64,000 nt of DNA from AP-15 sp963787425. GTDB lineage: Bacteria > Pseudomonadota > Alphaproteobacteria > ATCC43930 > CGMCC-115725. The notes below the pieces were generated by a model that saw only the letters and a program-made list of their open reading frames with translations, searched no databases and was not told where the DNA came from. The stretch spans positions 434,001 through 498,000 of the forward strand of contig CAWBCV010000001.1 of NCBI GenBank assembly GCA_963787425.1, read 5' to 3'. Positions 52,510 to 61,775 of the stretch are shown here, piece by piece. How positions within the stretch are numbered: position 1 is the first letter of the stretch; each line of letters opens with the position of its first letter. The translations under genes were made by a program, and so were the position numbers.

Positions 52510-53775
52510 ATGGCCGTAATCGAAACCGATACCGTCCACGGATGCGCCCTTCCGGCGGATCAGGATACTCCCGGCATCAGGACGGGGCCTGCAGCCGTCG
52601 ACTTCAGAGCTCGAACCAAAATCGTCGCAGGGATAGCTGCAAAGAATGCCTCCTGCGTCGACAACAACGCACGTTTTCCTGAAGAGGCAGTAACCGCCCT
52701 TAGAACACAAACGCTGTTGGGAATCATGGTCCCTCGGGATCTCGGCGGCGAGGGCGCCAGCCTCTCGAACGTCATTGATATCTGCTACAGCCTCGGTCGG
52801 GCATGCTCCTCCACCGCCATGATCTATGCGATGCACCAGATCATGGTGGCTTGTGTGGTTCGACACCGGCGAAACAGTGCGTGGCACCAGCATTTGCTAC
52901 GCCGCCTTGTCGCCAAACAGCTGCTTCTTGCCTCTTCAACAACCGAAGGTCGAGGCGGTGGCAATATCCGCTCGAGCGAAGCCCCGATCGAAATTAGCGG
53001 CTCGCGAATAACCTTGGAGAGACGCGCAACGGTTATTTCCTACGGCGCAAACGCAGATGCAATAGTGACGACCGCCCGTAGAGCGGCTGATGCACCAGCT
53101 TCGGATCAGGTGCTCGTCGCGTTTTTAAAGGAGGATTACTCATTAGACCCGCTTCTCGAATGGGACACGCTGGGAATGCGGGGCACCTGCAGTGCCGGTT
53201 TTACCCTCAAGGCTTCTGGCGACAGCGACCAGATACTGCCCGATCCATACGCGAAGATTCACGTTCAGACCATGGCGCCGGTCGCTCATCTGACCTGGGC
53301 CAGCGTATGGGCCGGGGTTGCGGCGGATGCAGTCGAGCGCGCCCAGTTTTTCATACGCCATGCTGCACGCCAGGCGAACGGGCAGCTTCCCCCCGGCGCG
53401 CCGCATTTCACGAGGGCAAAGTCATCACTGGGGATCCTCCGCGGGTTGGTGGCTTCGTCCTTGAGAAGCTATGAGCGGGTATCACATGACGACGAAACTC
53501 TCGCCTCGATCGATTTCCAAACTATGATCAATCTTACTAAGGTCGAAGCGTCAGAGTTGGCGGTTTCGACAGTCACGAGTGCGCTCCGCGCTTGCGGGTT
53601 GTCCGGCTACAGAAACGATAGCGAATTTGCGCTGGGTCGCCATTTGCGCGACGTCCTGTCTGCGCCCATCATGATAAATAACGATCGCATCCTTGCGAAT
53701 GTCGCGGCTTCCTCACTGCTGAGCGGTGTGCCTGAATCAGTGAGTGAGCAGATAATGGAAGCAGAAAATGGATGA
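52510..53775 (+). CDS. Acyl-CoA dehydrogenase-family flavoprotein
   Basis: 421 aa. The domain order is normal: N-terminal helices (LLGIMVPRDLGGEGASL), middle beta domain (GGNIRSSEAPIEISGSRI, LEWDTLGMRGTCSAGF) and C-terminal helical domain. The usual catalytic Glu position near the C-terminus is not obvious: ACGLSGYRNDSEFALGRHLRDVLSAP keeps the G-x-x-x-x-R-x-x-RD frame. With a carrier protein and aa:CP ligase beside it, it probably oxidises a carrier-bound amino acid. Overlaps the ligase gene by 8 bp. Confidence 0.87.
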   Translation: MAVIETDTVHGCALPADQDTPGIRTGPAAVDFRARTKIVAGIAAKNASCVDNNARFPEEAVTALRTQTLLGIMVPRDLGGEGASLSNVIDICYSLGRACSSTAMIYAMHQIMVACVVRHRRNSAWHQHLLRRLVAKQLLLASSTTEGRGGGNIRSSEAPIEISGSRITLERRATVISYGANADAIVTTARRAADAPASDQVLVAFLKEDYSLDPLLEWDTLGMRGTCSAGFTLKASGDSDQILPDPYAKIHVQTMAPVAHLTWASVWAGVAADAVERAQFFIRHAARQANGQLPPGAPHFTRAKSSLGILRGLVASSLRSYERVSHDDETLASIDFQTMINLTKVEASELAVSTVTSALRACGLSGYRNDSEFALGRHLRDVLSAPIMINNDRILANVAASSLLSGVPESVSEQIMEAENG

Positions 53776-54748
53776 CGAATATTTGCATGTTCGAGAGTCG
53801 AATCGGATGACCGAGGTCATCACGAAGACGACCAGGGAAACCTCTACTGACCCCTACGATTTGCCCGATTCGATGACGGCAGCACTGTTTCAACCTATGG
53901 GTATCGACGGCGTATACGCGCGTACGCCGCTATACGAAGTCGTCGTCGAACATCTGTCCTCTTGGATCTCACGCTACCGGGAACCAGCGACGGAGGTGTT
54001 GCGGTTTCCCCCGGTTATGAGCCGCCACGATTTGGAGAAATCGGGTTATCTAAAAAGCTTTCCCAATCTGCTCGGGTGCGTCTGCGCACTGCGTGGGTCG
54101 GAAGGCGAGATCCGCGCGGCCGCTGATCGGCTTGAGACCGGGGGCGACTGGACAGCTTCATTGGCTCCAGCCGATCTGGTCCTTTCCCCGGCCGCGTGCT
54201 ACCCTGTGTATCCGTTGGTGGCACGCCGCGATCCCGTTCCGATGAAGGGTCTGCTGTTCGATGTTGCCTGCGACTGCTTCCGTAATGAACCATCGAGGCA
54301 TCTTGATCGCCTGCAATCGTTCCGTATGCGCGAATATGTCTGCATCGGCTCTCCCCAGCAAGTTACCAGTTTCCGTAGATGCTGGGTGGAGCGCGCTCAG
54401 AGACTGGCAGGCGAGTTAGGGCTCTCGGCCGAGGTTGCTCCGGCGACTGATCCGTTCTTTGGCCGGACTGGCCGGGTGATGGCGATCAACCAGTTGCAGC
54501 AATCGCTAAAATTCGAATTGTTGGTTGCCATACGTTCGGCGGAGGATCCAACCGCTTGCATGAGTTTCAATTACCATCTCGATCACTTCGGATCGATCTG
54601 GGGTCTCCGTGACGAGGTCGGCGAGACTGCCCACACAGCCTGTGTCGCGTTTGGCGTGGACCGCCTCGCAATTGCACTTCTCTGGCAGCACGGCCTTGAT
54701 GTCCGGAGGTGGCCGGCCACGGTACGGCGCGCGCTCAAGTTCTGTTAA
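53768..54748 (+). CDS. Amino acid:[carrier protein] ligase (class II aminoacyl-tRNA synthetase-like)
   Basis: 326 aa, a truncated SerRS-like catalytic core without a tRNA-binding arm. Motif 2 region CFRNEPSRHLDRLQSFRMREY and motif 3 ACVAFGVDRLAIALLWQHG are intact. Cys in SPAACYPVYPL, Glu in MREYVCIG and Cys in ETAHTACVAF match the Zn ligands of the atypical SerRS/aa:CP ligase family. In Bradyrhizobium such enzymes load glycine or alanine on a neighbouring carrier protein; by family knowledge this one should do the same with the protein at 51828. Amino acid specificity cannot be read from sequence. Confidence 0.85.
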   Translation: MDDEYLHVRESNRMTEVITKTTRETSTDPYDLPDSMTAALFQPMGIDGVYARTPLYEVVVEHLSSWISRYREPATEVLRFPPVMSRHDLEKSGYLKSFPNLLGCVCALRGSEGEIRAAADRLETGGDWTASLAPADLVLSPAACYPVYPLVARRDPVPMKGLLFDVACDCFRNEPSRHLDRLQSFRMREYVCIGSPQQVTSFRRCWVERAQRLAGELGLSAEVAPATDPFFGRTGRVMAINQLQQSLKFELLVAIRSAEDPTACMSFNYHLDHFGSIWGLRDEVGETAHTACVAFGVDRLAIALLWQHGLDVRRWPATVRRALKFC

Positions 54749-54772
54749 ATTCCGGAGCGTGCGGCCCAAAAC

Positions 54773-55708
54773 ATGCCTCTCGATCCGCATGCAAAGCGGC
54801 TTCTCGATATGTTGGCAGTGAGCGGCTCGGTGGACCTAGTGCGATTGAGTGTAAACGACCGCCGAGATCTCTTTCGTAAGCTGATGAGCCTTTCGGCGAG
54901 GAATGTGCCGATCGGCCGCGTAGAAGACCGCACGCTTCCGGGACCCGGAAGTCTCATAAAGATCCGGGTATACACTCCGACCGCAACATTTGGTGACCGG
55001 TTGCCGGGGCTGGTCTATTTCCACGGAGGGGGGCTGGTCGCGGGGAACCTGGACACACACGATAGCGTCTGCAGAACCCTTGCGAATGAGATTGGCTGCC
55101 GGCTCATATCGGTCGATTACCGGCTGGCACCCGAACACAAGTTCCCCGCCGCCGTCATGGATGGCTACGCGGCTGCGATTTGGTCCGTCGAACACGTAGC
55201 AGAACTGGGGATCGACCGGGACAGAATTGCGGTCGCCGGGGATTTTGCTGGCGCCACCCTAGCCGCGATTGTCTGCCAGCTGGTCCGGCGAGCGCAGCGG
55301 GTGCGCTTCGTTGCCCAACTGCTACTATGCCCCATTACAGACTTTGCCGCCGAAGCGGAATCCCGAACAGTCTTTGCCGAAGGCTATTTGCTCGACAAGG
55401 CAATGTTGGACCGGGATCGCGAACACTATCTCCCCGTCGGCACGGACCCGAACGATCCACGCATTTCTCCGCTTCGTGCCTCCGATTTGAGCGGGCTGCC
55501 CGCGGCATTCGTCCACACTGCGGAATTCGACCCCTTGCATGACGAGGGCAGAGCCTACGCCGACAGGTTGGTGCGCGCCGGTGTGGAAGTGAAATATACC
55601 TGCCATGTAGGAATGATCCATCTTTTCTACGGTATGGCCAGCGCTATCCCATATGCGCGCTCCGCTTTAAAGCGGATTGGCTCTGAACTCAAAACGGCAC
55701 TCGGCTGA
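54773..55708 (+). CDS. Alpha/beta hydrolase-fold protein lacking the catalytic serine
   Basis: 311 aa, HSL family. Oxyanion loop HGGGLVAGN, SVDYRLAPEHKFPAAVMDG, acid in HTAEFDPLHDEG and His in VGMIHLFYGM are present, but the nucleophile elbow G-D-S-A-G-G reads VAGDFAGATLAAIV: Phe replaces Ser. The paralogue at 25534 keeps Ser. It is therefore unlikely to be an ordinary esterase; it might bind a substrate or catalyse cyclisation/condensation without a covalent acyl-enzyme. Starts 24 bp after the ligase gene. Confidence 0.85.
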   Translation: MPLDPHAKRLLDMLAVSGSVDLVRLSVNDRRDLFRKLMSLSARNVPIGRVEDRTLPGPGSLIKIRVYTPTATFGDRLPGLVYFHGGGLVAGNLDTHDSVCRTLANEIGCRLISVDYRLAPEHKFPAAVMDGYAAAIWSVEHVAELGIDRDRIAVAGDFAGATLAAIVCQLVRRAQRVRFVAQLLLCPITDFAAEAESRTVFAEGYLLDKAMLDRDREHYLPVGTDPNDPRISPLRASDLSGLPAAFVHTAEFDPLHDEGRAYADRLVRAGVEVKYTCHVGMIHLFYGMASAIPYARSALKRIGSELKTALG

Positions 55709-55721
55709 CGAGGACTATGCC

Positions 55722-56105
55722 ATGACTGCCAGGCCCGAGATCGACTGCCTGCTCCGAGAGCTCTATGCTGCAAGGGTGCGCGGTGACCTCGACGGGGTCT
55801 GCCGAACTTTTTCACACGATGCCAAATTCCGGATCGCCGGCACGAGCCACGGGAGCCCAATCGCTATCACCGCAGTAGGCGCCCACGAAATTCGTCGTTG
55901 GCTGGCTCTTATGATCAAATCATTCCAACTCACCGACCACAGCATACAATCGCTCATCATAGACGGCGCCAAGGCCGCGGTGCATTGGCAGACAAGGGTT
56001 TATTCCAGAATCACAGGTACCAACGTCCCTACGGAGCTGATCGATCTCGTCAACCTGCGGGAGGGCCGGATCGCATCCTACCTTGAGTTCTTTGTGTCGC
56101 GTTAG
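55722..56105 (+). CDS. SnoaL-like / NTF2-fold protein
   Basis: 127 aa. The cone-fold pattern is visible: LLRELYAARVRGDLDGVCRTFSHDAKFRIAG (in part), HEIRRWLALMIKSFQLTD, AVHWQTRVYSRITG and LIDLVNLREGRIASYLEFF. Such proteins act as small cyclases, isomerases or binding subunits in natural-product pathways. ATG 55722, 13 bp after the hydrolase-like gene. Confidence 0.8.
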   Translation: MTARPEIDCLLRELYAARVRGDLDGVCRTFSHDAKFRIAGTSHGSPIAITAVGAHEIRRWLALMIKSFQLTDHSIQSLIIDGAKAAVHWQTRVYSRITGTNVPTELIDLVNLREGRIASYLEFFVSR

Positions 56106-56145
56106 AACAGCCACCGCACCGCAATATTCACCGAAAACCACTGTG

Positions 56146-57942
56146 ATGTCGTTAAGTCCGCACGATAAGGACAAATCTCCTCTCAACGCATGGCTGCGCG
56201 CGCTTGATATGACGGCACCCATATCGCGAAATCCGTCGCTAACCTTGCCGATCTTAATCCAACAGCTGGCGGAAAAATTTGGCACTGCGCCGGCTTTCCT
56301 GTCCGAACGAGAAAGCTTGACCTACCGGGGACTGGCGGAACGGTCTAACCAATACGCGCGCTGGGCGCAGAGACAGGGTCTCACGAGCGGCGATGTCGTC
56401 TGTTTGATAATGCCAAATTGTCCTGAATACATGACGGCCTGGCTTGGCGTGACGCGCGTCGGCGCTGTCGTTGCGCTTGTTAACACCTATCTTACGGGCG
56501 ACTCGCTGGCGCACTCAATTAACATTGTGGCGCCCAAACACATTATCGTCGCGGCCGAGTTGGTCGATGCGCTGGGTGCCGTGGCGTCTCAGCTTCCTCA
56601 AGGGGTGCAATGCTGGGCGCACGGGCCGGGCGAGCATGGCTTGCCGCGGATCGACCAGGAAATAGAGGCGGTCGTAGGAGATAGGCTTCACAGCTCGGAG
56701 TGTCAGCCTCCCTCCATCATGGATCTGGCGCTATACATTTACACATCCGGCACAACCGGCTTACCAAAGGCCGCCAACGTCAGCCATTTTAGACTTATGC
56801 AGTGGAGCCATTGGTTTGCCGGCATGCTGGATAGCCGTCCGAACGACAGAATGTACAATTGCTTGCCTATGTATCATAGCGTCGGCGGAGTGGTGGCGAC
56901 GGGTGCCATGCTGGTCAATGGTGCATCAGTGGTGCTCCGAAACCGATTTTCCGCGACTCGCTTCTGGGATGATGTTGTCGAATACGATTGCACCCTGTTC
57001 CAATATATTGGTGAGCTTTGCCGATATCTGGTGAACAGCCCACCTCACCCGAGGGAGTCAGAGCACCGCATCAGGTTGTGCTGCGGTAACGGGCTCAGGC
57101 CCGACGTGTGGGAGGCGTTCAAGGGTCGTTTCCAAATTCCGAAAATTCTCGAGTTCTATGCCGCGACCGAGGGCAATTTTTCTCTATACAACTGCGAGGG
57201 CAAACCCGGTGCGATTGGTCGGGTTCCGTCGTTTCTTGCGCACCGGTTTCCTGTGGCGCTGGTCGAATTCGATACCGACACGGGCGAGCCTTCTCGTAAC
57301 GAGGAAGGCTTCTCCATCCGCTGCTCCCCAAATCACGTCGGCGAGGCGATCGGCAAGATTTTCGATGACCCCTCACACTGGGGCGGCCGGTTCGAAGGTT
57401 ATACGGATGGAGAGGCTTCAGAACTAAAGGTTCTGCGGAGCGCTTTTGTGAAGGGAGATGCCTGGTTTCGCACCGGCGATCTGATGCGCAGGGATGAAAG
57501 CGGCTACTTCTATTTTGTCGACCGAGTCGGCGACACGTTCCGTTGGAGGGGCGAGAACGTTTCGACCAGCGAGGTTGCCGAGGCTCTCGTCGCCTGCCCA
57601 GGCGTCATGGAAGCGGTCGTCTACGGCGTGATCGTCCCTGGCACGGAAGGCCGCGCCGGAATGGCTGCGATCATCGTCGGTCACGACTTTGACTTCACCG
57701 TATTCCGCCGCCACCTTACGGAGCGACTGCCCGAGTACGCTCGCCCGTTATTTCTACGCATTCGCGGCGAACTCGACACTACTGCCACTTTCAAGATGAA
57801 GAAGGATGATCTATCCCGCGAAGGCTACGATCCGACCGGCACTGCCGATGCCATTTACATTGACGATAAGGGGCGCGAGGCCTTTCTAAAGCTCGATTCT
57901 GTACTCTACGAGCGCATTAGGACCGGCACGCTTCGTCTATAA
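56146..57942 (+). CDS. FATP-type acyl-CoA synthetase (AMP-forming)
   Basis: 598 aa. A3 loop YIYTSGTTGLPKAANVSH, A5 FYAATEGNFSLYNCEG, A7 WFRTGDLMRRDESGYFYFVDRVGD (in part) and A8 RWRGENVSTSEVAEAL identify the long-chain/very-long-chain acyl-CoA synthetase (FATP) group. It activates a fatty or other carboxylic acid, probably the acyl part of the cluster's product. ATG 56146 was chosen over a longer frame reaching into the SnoaL-like gene. Confidence 0.9.
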   Translation: MSLSPHDKDKSPLNAWLRALDMTAPISRNPSLTLPILIQQLAEKFGTAPAFLSERESLTYRGLAERSNQYARWAQRQGLTSGDVVCLIMPNCPEYMTAWLGVTRVGAVVALVNTYLTGDSLAHSINIVAPKHIIVAAELVDALGAVASQLPQGVQCWAHGPGEHGLPRIDQEIEAVVGDRLHSSECQPPSIMDLALYIYTSGTTGLPKAANVSHFRLMQWSHWFAGMLDSRPNDRMYNCLPMYHSVGGVVATGAMLVNGASVVLRNRFSATRFWDDVVEYDCTLFQYIGELCRYLVNSPPHPRESEHRIRLCCGNGLRPDVWEAFKGRFQIPKILEFYAATEGNFSLYNCEGKPGAIGRVPSFLAHRFPVALVEFDTDTGEPSRNEEGFSIRCSPNHVGEAIGKIFDDPSHWGGRFEGYTDGEASELKVLRSAFVKGDAWFRTGDLMRRDESGYFYFVDRVGDTFRWRGENVSTSEVAEALVACPGVMEAVVYGVIVPGTEGRAGMAAIIVGHDFDFTVFRRHLTERLPEYARPLFLRIRGELDTTATFKMKKDDLSREGYDPTGTADAIYIDDKGREAFLKLDSVLYERIRTGTLRL

Positions 57943-57956
57943 GCTCGGAATGGAGC

Positions 57957-58694
57957 TCACGCGGTGCTGCCCGCATCGACGGTCAGCACCGTTCCTGTGA
58001 TATTCTTGGCCTTATAGCTGAGAAGGAACTCTACGGCGTTGGCGACATCATCGATGTCTGCAAGGCGGCGCAACGCGCTGCGGCGGATAATTTGTCCGCG
58101 CTGCTGCTCGCCCAAGCCCCGTGTCATTTCCGTATCCACAAACCCGGGTGCCACGGCGTTCACGGTTATGCCCAGCGGTCCAACTTCGCGGGCGAGGGAA
58201 CGTGTAAAACCGACGATCGACGCCTTGGTCGCACCGTAAACGGAAAGGCCGTTGTATCCGGTGGCGCCGACGATCGACGCAATGTTCACAATCCGCCCGC
58301 CTCCATCAACCATCATGGATCGCACAACATACTTGGTCAGAACCAAGGGAGACACCGTGTTGAGGCGGACAACGCGCTCTATCTGGGCATTGGGCATTGT
58401 GGCCAAGAGACCGCTCGTCCCAAGAGCGGCATTATTAACCAGCCCATATATTGCTCCAAATGCATTCCGTAACTCTCGGACCAAATTAGGAATCTCGGAG
58501 ACATTACCGAGATCGAATGGCCAGAAATGAACGGGAACTCGTTGTTCGTGCTCGACCTCGCCCATTGCGGACGCGAGCTGTTCGCTCTGTTGGCGTGCGA
58601 TGGCGATGACGGTGTAACCGACCTTCGTCAACTTCCGCGCGATCCCGAGACCCAGTCCCCGGGTGCCGCCAGTCACGATGACGTTACGAACCAA
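57957..58694 (-). CDS. SDR-family 3-oxoacyl-ACP reductase-like enzyme
   Basis: 245 aa. NAD(P) motif VTGGTRGLGLGIA, VNNAALGTSG, catalytic Ser in NIASIVGATGYNG and Y-x-x-x-K in SVYGATKAS, PGFVDTEMTRGL, and the FabG end GTVLTVDAG. Reduces a carrier- or CoA-bound ketone. It is third of a minus-strand operon after a carrier protein and an AMP ligase, and converges on the acyl-CoA synthetase gene. Confidence 0.9.
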   Translation of the reverse strand: MVRNVIVTGGTRGLGLGIARKLTKVGYTVIAIARQQSEQLASAMGEVEHEQRVPVHFWPFDLGNVSEIPNLVRELRNAFGAIYGLVNNAALGTSGLLATMPNAQIERVVRLNTVSPLVLTKYVVRSMMVDGGGRIVNIASIVGATGYNGLSVYGATKASIVGFTRSLAREVGPLGITVNAVAPGFVDTEMTRGLGEQQRGQIIRRSALRRLADIDDVANAVEFLLSYKAKNITGTVLTVDAGSTA

Positions 58695-60090
58695 ATCTAG
58701 CCAACTTCCCGGAGGCCGTGACGTCGAGAGAGGACACGAAACGGATTGCCACCGGGACCTTATGTGGCGCTAACACGCGGTGACAAGCGCCGAGGATCTC
58801 GGTTTTGAGCGGTTCGGTCTCAGCGCTCGCACCCGCAGTACCAGGGCTACCTCTCACGACGATATCGGCGACGACAACTGCGCCAGTAATTGGGTTTCTT
58901 CGAGCCTTGACGAGCGACATTTGGACGCTCGGATGGCGGTTGAGCACCGCCTCGACCTCCTCCGGATGGACTTTCCGGCCACCGACGTTAATCGTCCCGT
59001 CCCTTCGGCCGACAAAATAATACCTGCCTCCCTGCAGCTCTACGATATCGTCGGTATCGACGAAACCGTCTTTGTCTACGAGGGATTTTCCCTCGCCGCC
59101 CAAGTAGCGGATCGCCGTTCGCGCCGATCGAATCCGAAGCAACTCGTCTTTGACCTTCATCTCCACATCGGCGCCTCGACGCTCGATTAGGCTCGCGGGA
59201 AAGCCCGAGAGACCGTCGCCGACTTCGAAAGCCACGCCCGCCTCGGTCGAAGCGAAAGCATGAGCTATTCCGGAGCGCCGATAAACACGACTGAGATTGT
59301 CCAGTACTGGCTGGTCTGCTATCTCCCCAGACAAACGAACGTATCGAGGAGCAATTCTGTGAGCCAAAGGGCTCATCAGCGCGCGACGCCAATGCGACGG
59401 GGTTCCCGAAATATGTGTCACGCCGTAGGCGCCGGCGCGGGTCAGGAAGTCTCCAGTCGACTCCGCCGCGCTCGACAGCACCATCGATCCGCCGCCAAGT
59501 ACCGCGCGAAGGAATATCTGAAGCCCCCCGTAGCGGCGAATGTCGTAGAAAGTGCTCCATACGGCGGGGTTCCTCAACGGGCCGCCGAGTTTAATCGGTG
59601 CCGTCAAGGTCGACAACGTGTGCACGACCAGTTTTGGCACACCGGTTGTGCCAGAGGTTAGGAGGATCCATTCCGTTTGGTGATCTCCGCCTGGCCGGGG
59701 ATCCGCGGGTACTATTCTGGAGCTGCACGTGACGGAACACGCGACATCTAGAGCCGTGTGTTCATTTGTGAATCTGTCGGACACGACGGCATCCGCAGCA
59801 GCGGTCGCCAACACGGAAGAGATATGCTCGCTGGGGAGATCGGGAGGGCAAAGAACAAGCCGGCGAGCGATGCCGTCAAGTTCGATCAGCGCGATTGCCG
59901 CCGTCAGCTGATCCTTGATCCCCAGAAATACGGAGCGTCCGCGGAGTTCGTCAAGTCGGCCACCAAGGCTCGAGCCGCTAACCAACTGGTTCAACCGAAC
60001 TGTCGCGGGGGCGCCCCACAGGTAGCGCTCGGGGCTACTACCCCCAGCTCTCAGTGACTCGGAGAGGGAACTCCGTTCACCTTGCGGCAT
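58684..60090 (-). CDS. AMP-dependent acid/amino acid ligase
   Basis: 468 aa, shorter than acyl-CoA synthetases. Adenylation motifs: WILLTSGTTGVPKLVVHT, HAFASTEAGVAFEVGDG, the A7 Asp in DGFVDTDDIVELQGGRYYFVGRRDG (in part), INVGGRKVHPEEVE, and the A10 Lys in TASGKLARFG. It probably loads the carrier protein encoded just upstream (14-bp overlap); its 3' end overlaps the reductase start by 11 bp. Confidence 0.88.
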   Translation of the reverse strand: MPQGERSSLSESLRAGGSSPERYLWGAPATVRLNQLVSGSSLGGRLDELRGRSVFLGIKDQLTAAIALIELDGIARRLVLCPPDLPSEHISSVLATAAADAVVSDRFTNEHTALDVACSVTCSSRIVPADPRPGGDHQTEWILLTSGTTGVPKLVVHTLSTLTAPIKLGGPLRNPAVWSTFYDIRRYGGLQIFLRAVLGGGSMVLSSAAESTGDFLTRAGAYGVTHISGTPSHWRRALMSPLAHRIAPRYVRLSGEIADQPVLDNLSRVYRRSGIAHAFASTEAGVAFEVGDGLSGFPASLIERRGADVEMKVKDELLRIRSARTAIRYLGGEGKSLVDKDGFVDTDDIVELQGGRYYFVGRRDGTINVGGRKVHPEEVEAVLNRHPSVQMSLVKARRNPITGAVVVADIVVRGSPGTAGASAETEPLKTEILGACHRVLAPHKVPVAIRFVSSLDVTASGKLARFGS

Positions 60091-60322
60091 CTTCGTAGAA
60101 TTTGGTGAAGTCGCCGAGCGTCACCGGCAGCCGACCATCTTCGGCCGCACTGAAGGGATCCACCCCTAGAGCATCTTCGAGACGCGCCACAATGATTGCG
60201 AAGCAGAGCGAGTCGAGACCGGCTTCTAAAAGTTCCAGATCTTCCGAAAGCGGGGCGAGCTGCTTCCCTTGCTCCTTAGCCACTTGTTCAAATTGAGCTA
60301 GCACCGTGGATCTGACGGACAT
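60077..60322 (-). CDS. Acyl/peptidyl carrier protein
   Basis: 81 aa. The phosphopantetheine attachment serine is in LEAGLDSLCFAIIVARLEDALG, near residue 38. First gene of the carrier-ligase-reductase operon. A second, different carrier protein lies at 51828, so the cluster has two loading stations. Confidence 0.9.
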   Translation of the reverse strand: MSVRSTVLAQFEQVAKEQGKQLAPLSEDLELLEAGLDSLCFAIIVARLEDALGVDPFSAAEDGRLPVTLGDFTKFYEDAAR

Positions 60323-60781
60323 GACTTCCCATCCCTCATGTTTTTATATTCGCAGTGACAAATTATGGCACATCCGGCCTTTGGTTGGCCAGGAGGTCCT
60401 CCGACCGGTTGTGCACGTTCGATCCCGTCCTCCCACGTTACACAGTCTCATGAAAAGCAGGTGCGACCGAGATCGACCAGGTTTTGGATGTACTTACGTG
60501 TGGTTTTCGTCGCCCGACCCGGCGAATTCCGGGTGAACGCGCTCCGGCGTTTCTCGGAGCAAACCGCGCCTGCCCGGATTTCCGAAATATGGCCATCTGT
60601 TGGAGTGCGAATGGTGATCCGTTCGATCCTAATCCTTCCTGGTTTAGTCACTTGTCGGGGGGGCGCAAGAAATTTTCGCTTCAGCGGAAATTGAGGATTT
60701 TAGTTTCACGCGCCCTAATGGACGGGCATTTTCCGCGGTATTAACGGGAGGATTCCCAGCTAATCTTGCCGCTCGGCAATC
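60323..60781. other. Intergenic region upstream of the carrier-ligase-reductase operon
   Basis: 459 bp with the promoter of that operon. No convincing gene on either strand and no terminator seen. Confidence 0.4.
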
Positions 60782-61351
60782 TCAGCCGCAGTTTATCTGG
60801 AGATAATAGGCGATCTCATGGAAGAGTTGCTCCGCATCTAGTTCTCGGCCATGTAAAATCAACGAGAAGCTGGTCCCGGCGACGAAAAGCGGAGACAGCC
60901 AAATTTTTTGCTTGTGGTATCGCCAATGACTCGTACCGAATAGGACTAAGGCGGCAATGCCAACAGCCAAACCCAAACCAACTTCGGGCGCACTGTGAGC
61001 GAGGACCAGACGGGAAGCAGCAATGGCAAGAATGAAACTGACCCCGACACCGATGACGATCGTGCGTTGCAGACCTCGGCTCTGCCTCGCAGCAGTTAGG
61101 GTCATCGCTCCGTAGACCAATGTACTGAAGCTCGTGTGGCCGCTGGGGTTATGCAGGTCGGGGATGACCGGACAACGATAGAAGATGATCTTGAGGACCG
61201 CGGTCAGTCCGACGCAAAAGATAACGGCAATGACCCACCAAGCGGCGCCCCCTGGAGACCGCATAAGCAGCAGCCATAGCAGCATGATCGCCGCCAGAGG
61301 CGTGAGCACCGCAAGATCGCCGAACTCGGTCAGTGTCTTGAGCCAAGCCAT
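60782..61351 (-). CDS. PAP2-family membrane phosphatase-like protein
   Basis: 189 aa, about five hydrophobic segments. Motif 2 PSGHTSFSTLV is intact. Motif 1 is altered (KIIFYRCPV in place of K-x6-R-P) and motif 3 reads SRLVLAHSAPEVGLGL, with Glu in the usual Asp position, so activity may be modified. It could remove phosphate from undecaprenyl or lipid phosphates for the exopolysaccharide pathway. Confidence 0.8.
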   Translation of the reverse strand: MAWLKTLTEFGDLAVLTPLAAIMLLWLLLMRSPGGAAWWVIAVIFCVGLTAVLKIIFYRCPVIPDLHNPSGHTSFSTLVYGAMTLTAARQSRGLQRTIVIGVGVSFILAIAASRLVLAHSAPEVGLGLAVGIAALVLFGTSHWRYHKQKIWLSPLFVAGTSFSLILHGRELDAEQLFHEIAYYLQINCG

Positions 61352-61775
61352 GAAGGCAACGGTTCCCGCATCATGCGTAATCGGGCCTAACTTTTGTTAA
61401 TCATTTTTCCTATTGTATCTTCTTTTCGTTTCCTGTTGCAAATTACAGCGATGCTGATCAAGCTAAACTCGCCTTAACCAATTCTGCTGGATTGGAGAAA
61501 GTGCTGTAGCCAGTACAGCGGTAAGCGGATTGCTATTGCGTATTAGGAGTTAGTGACGTTCTAAAGTGACGCAAGCCAAGACCTACTGGGAGGACGTAAG
61601 CGGCACTGCTGAGCTGAGGCGGTTAGGCTGGGTCCATCCTGCCAGTCGCCGCGGACGTAGGAGGTGCAAGGCTTTGACGGTATGCACGCTCCCAAATCAA
61701 GAACAATGACATCGAAAGGACGTTGCGCGGCTTTACGACAGTAAAGCTTGTTCGTGCTGGATACCGGAGAATGCC
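61352..61775. other. Intergenic region between the PAP2 and epimerase genes
   Basis: 424 bp, AT-rich near 61390-61440 (TTGTTAATCATTTTTCC), a likely promoter area for the two divergent genes. No gene recognised. Confidence 0.4.
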
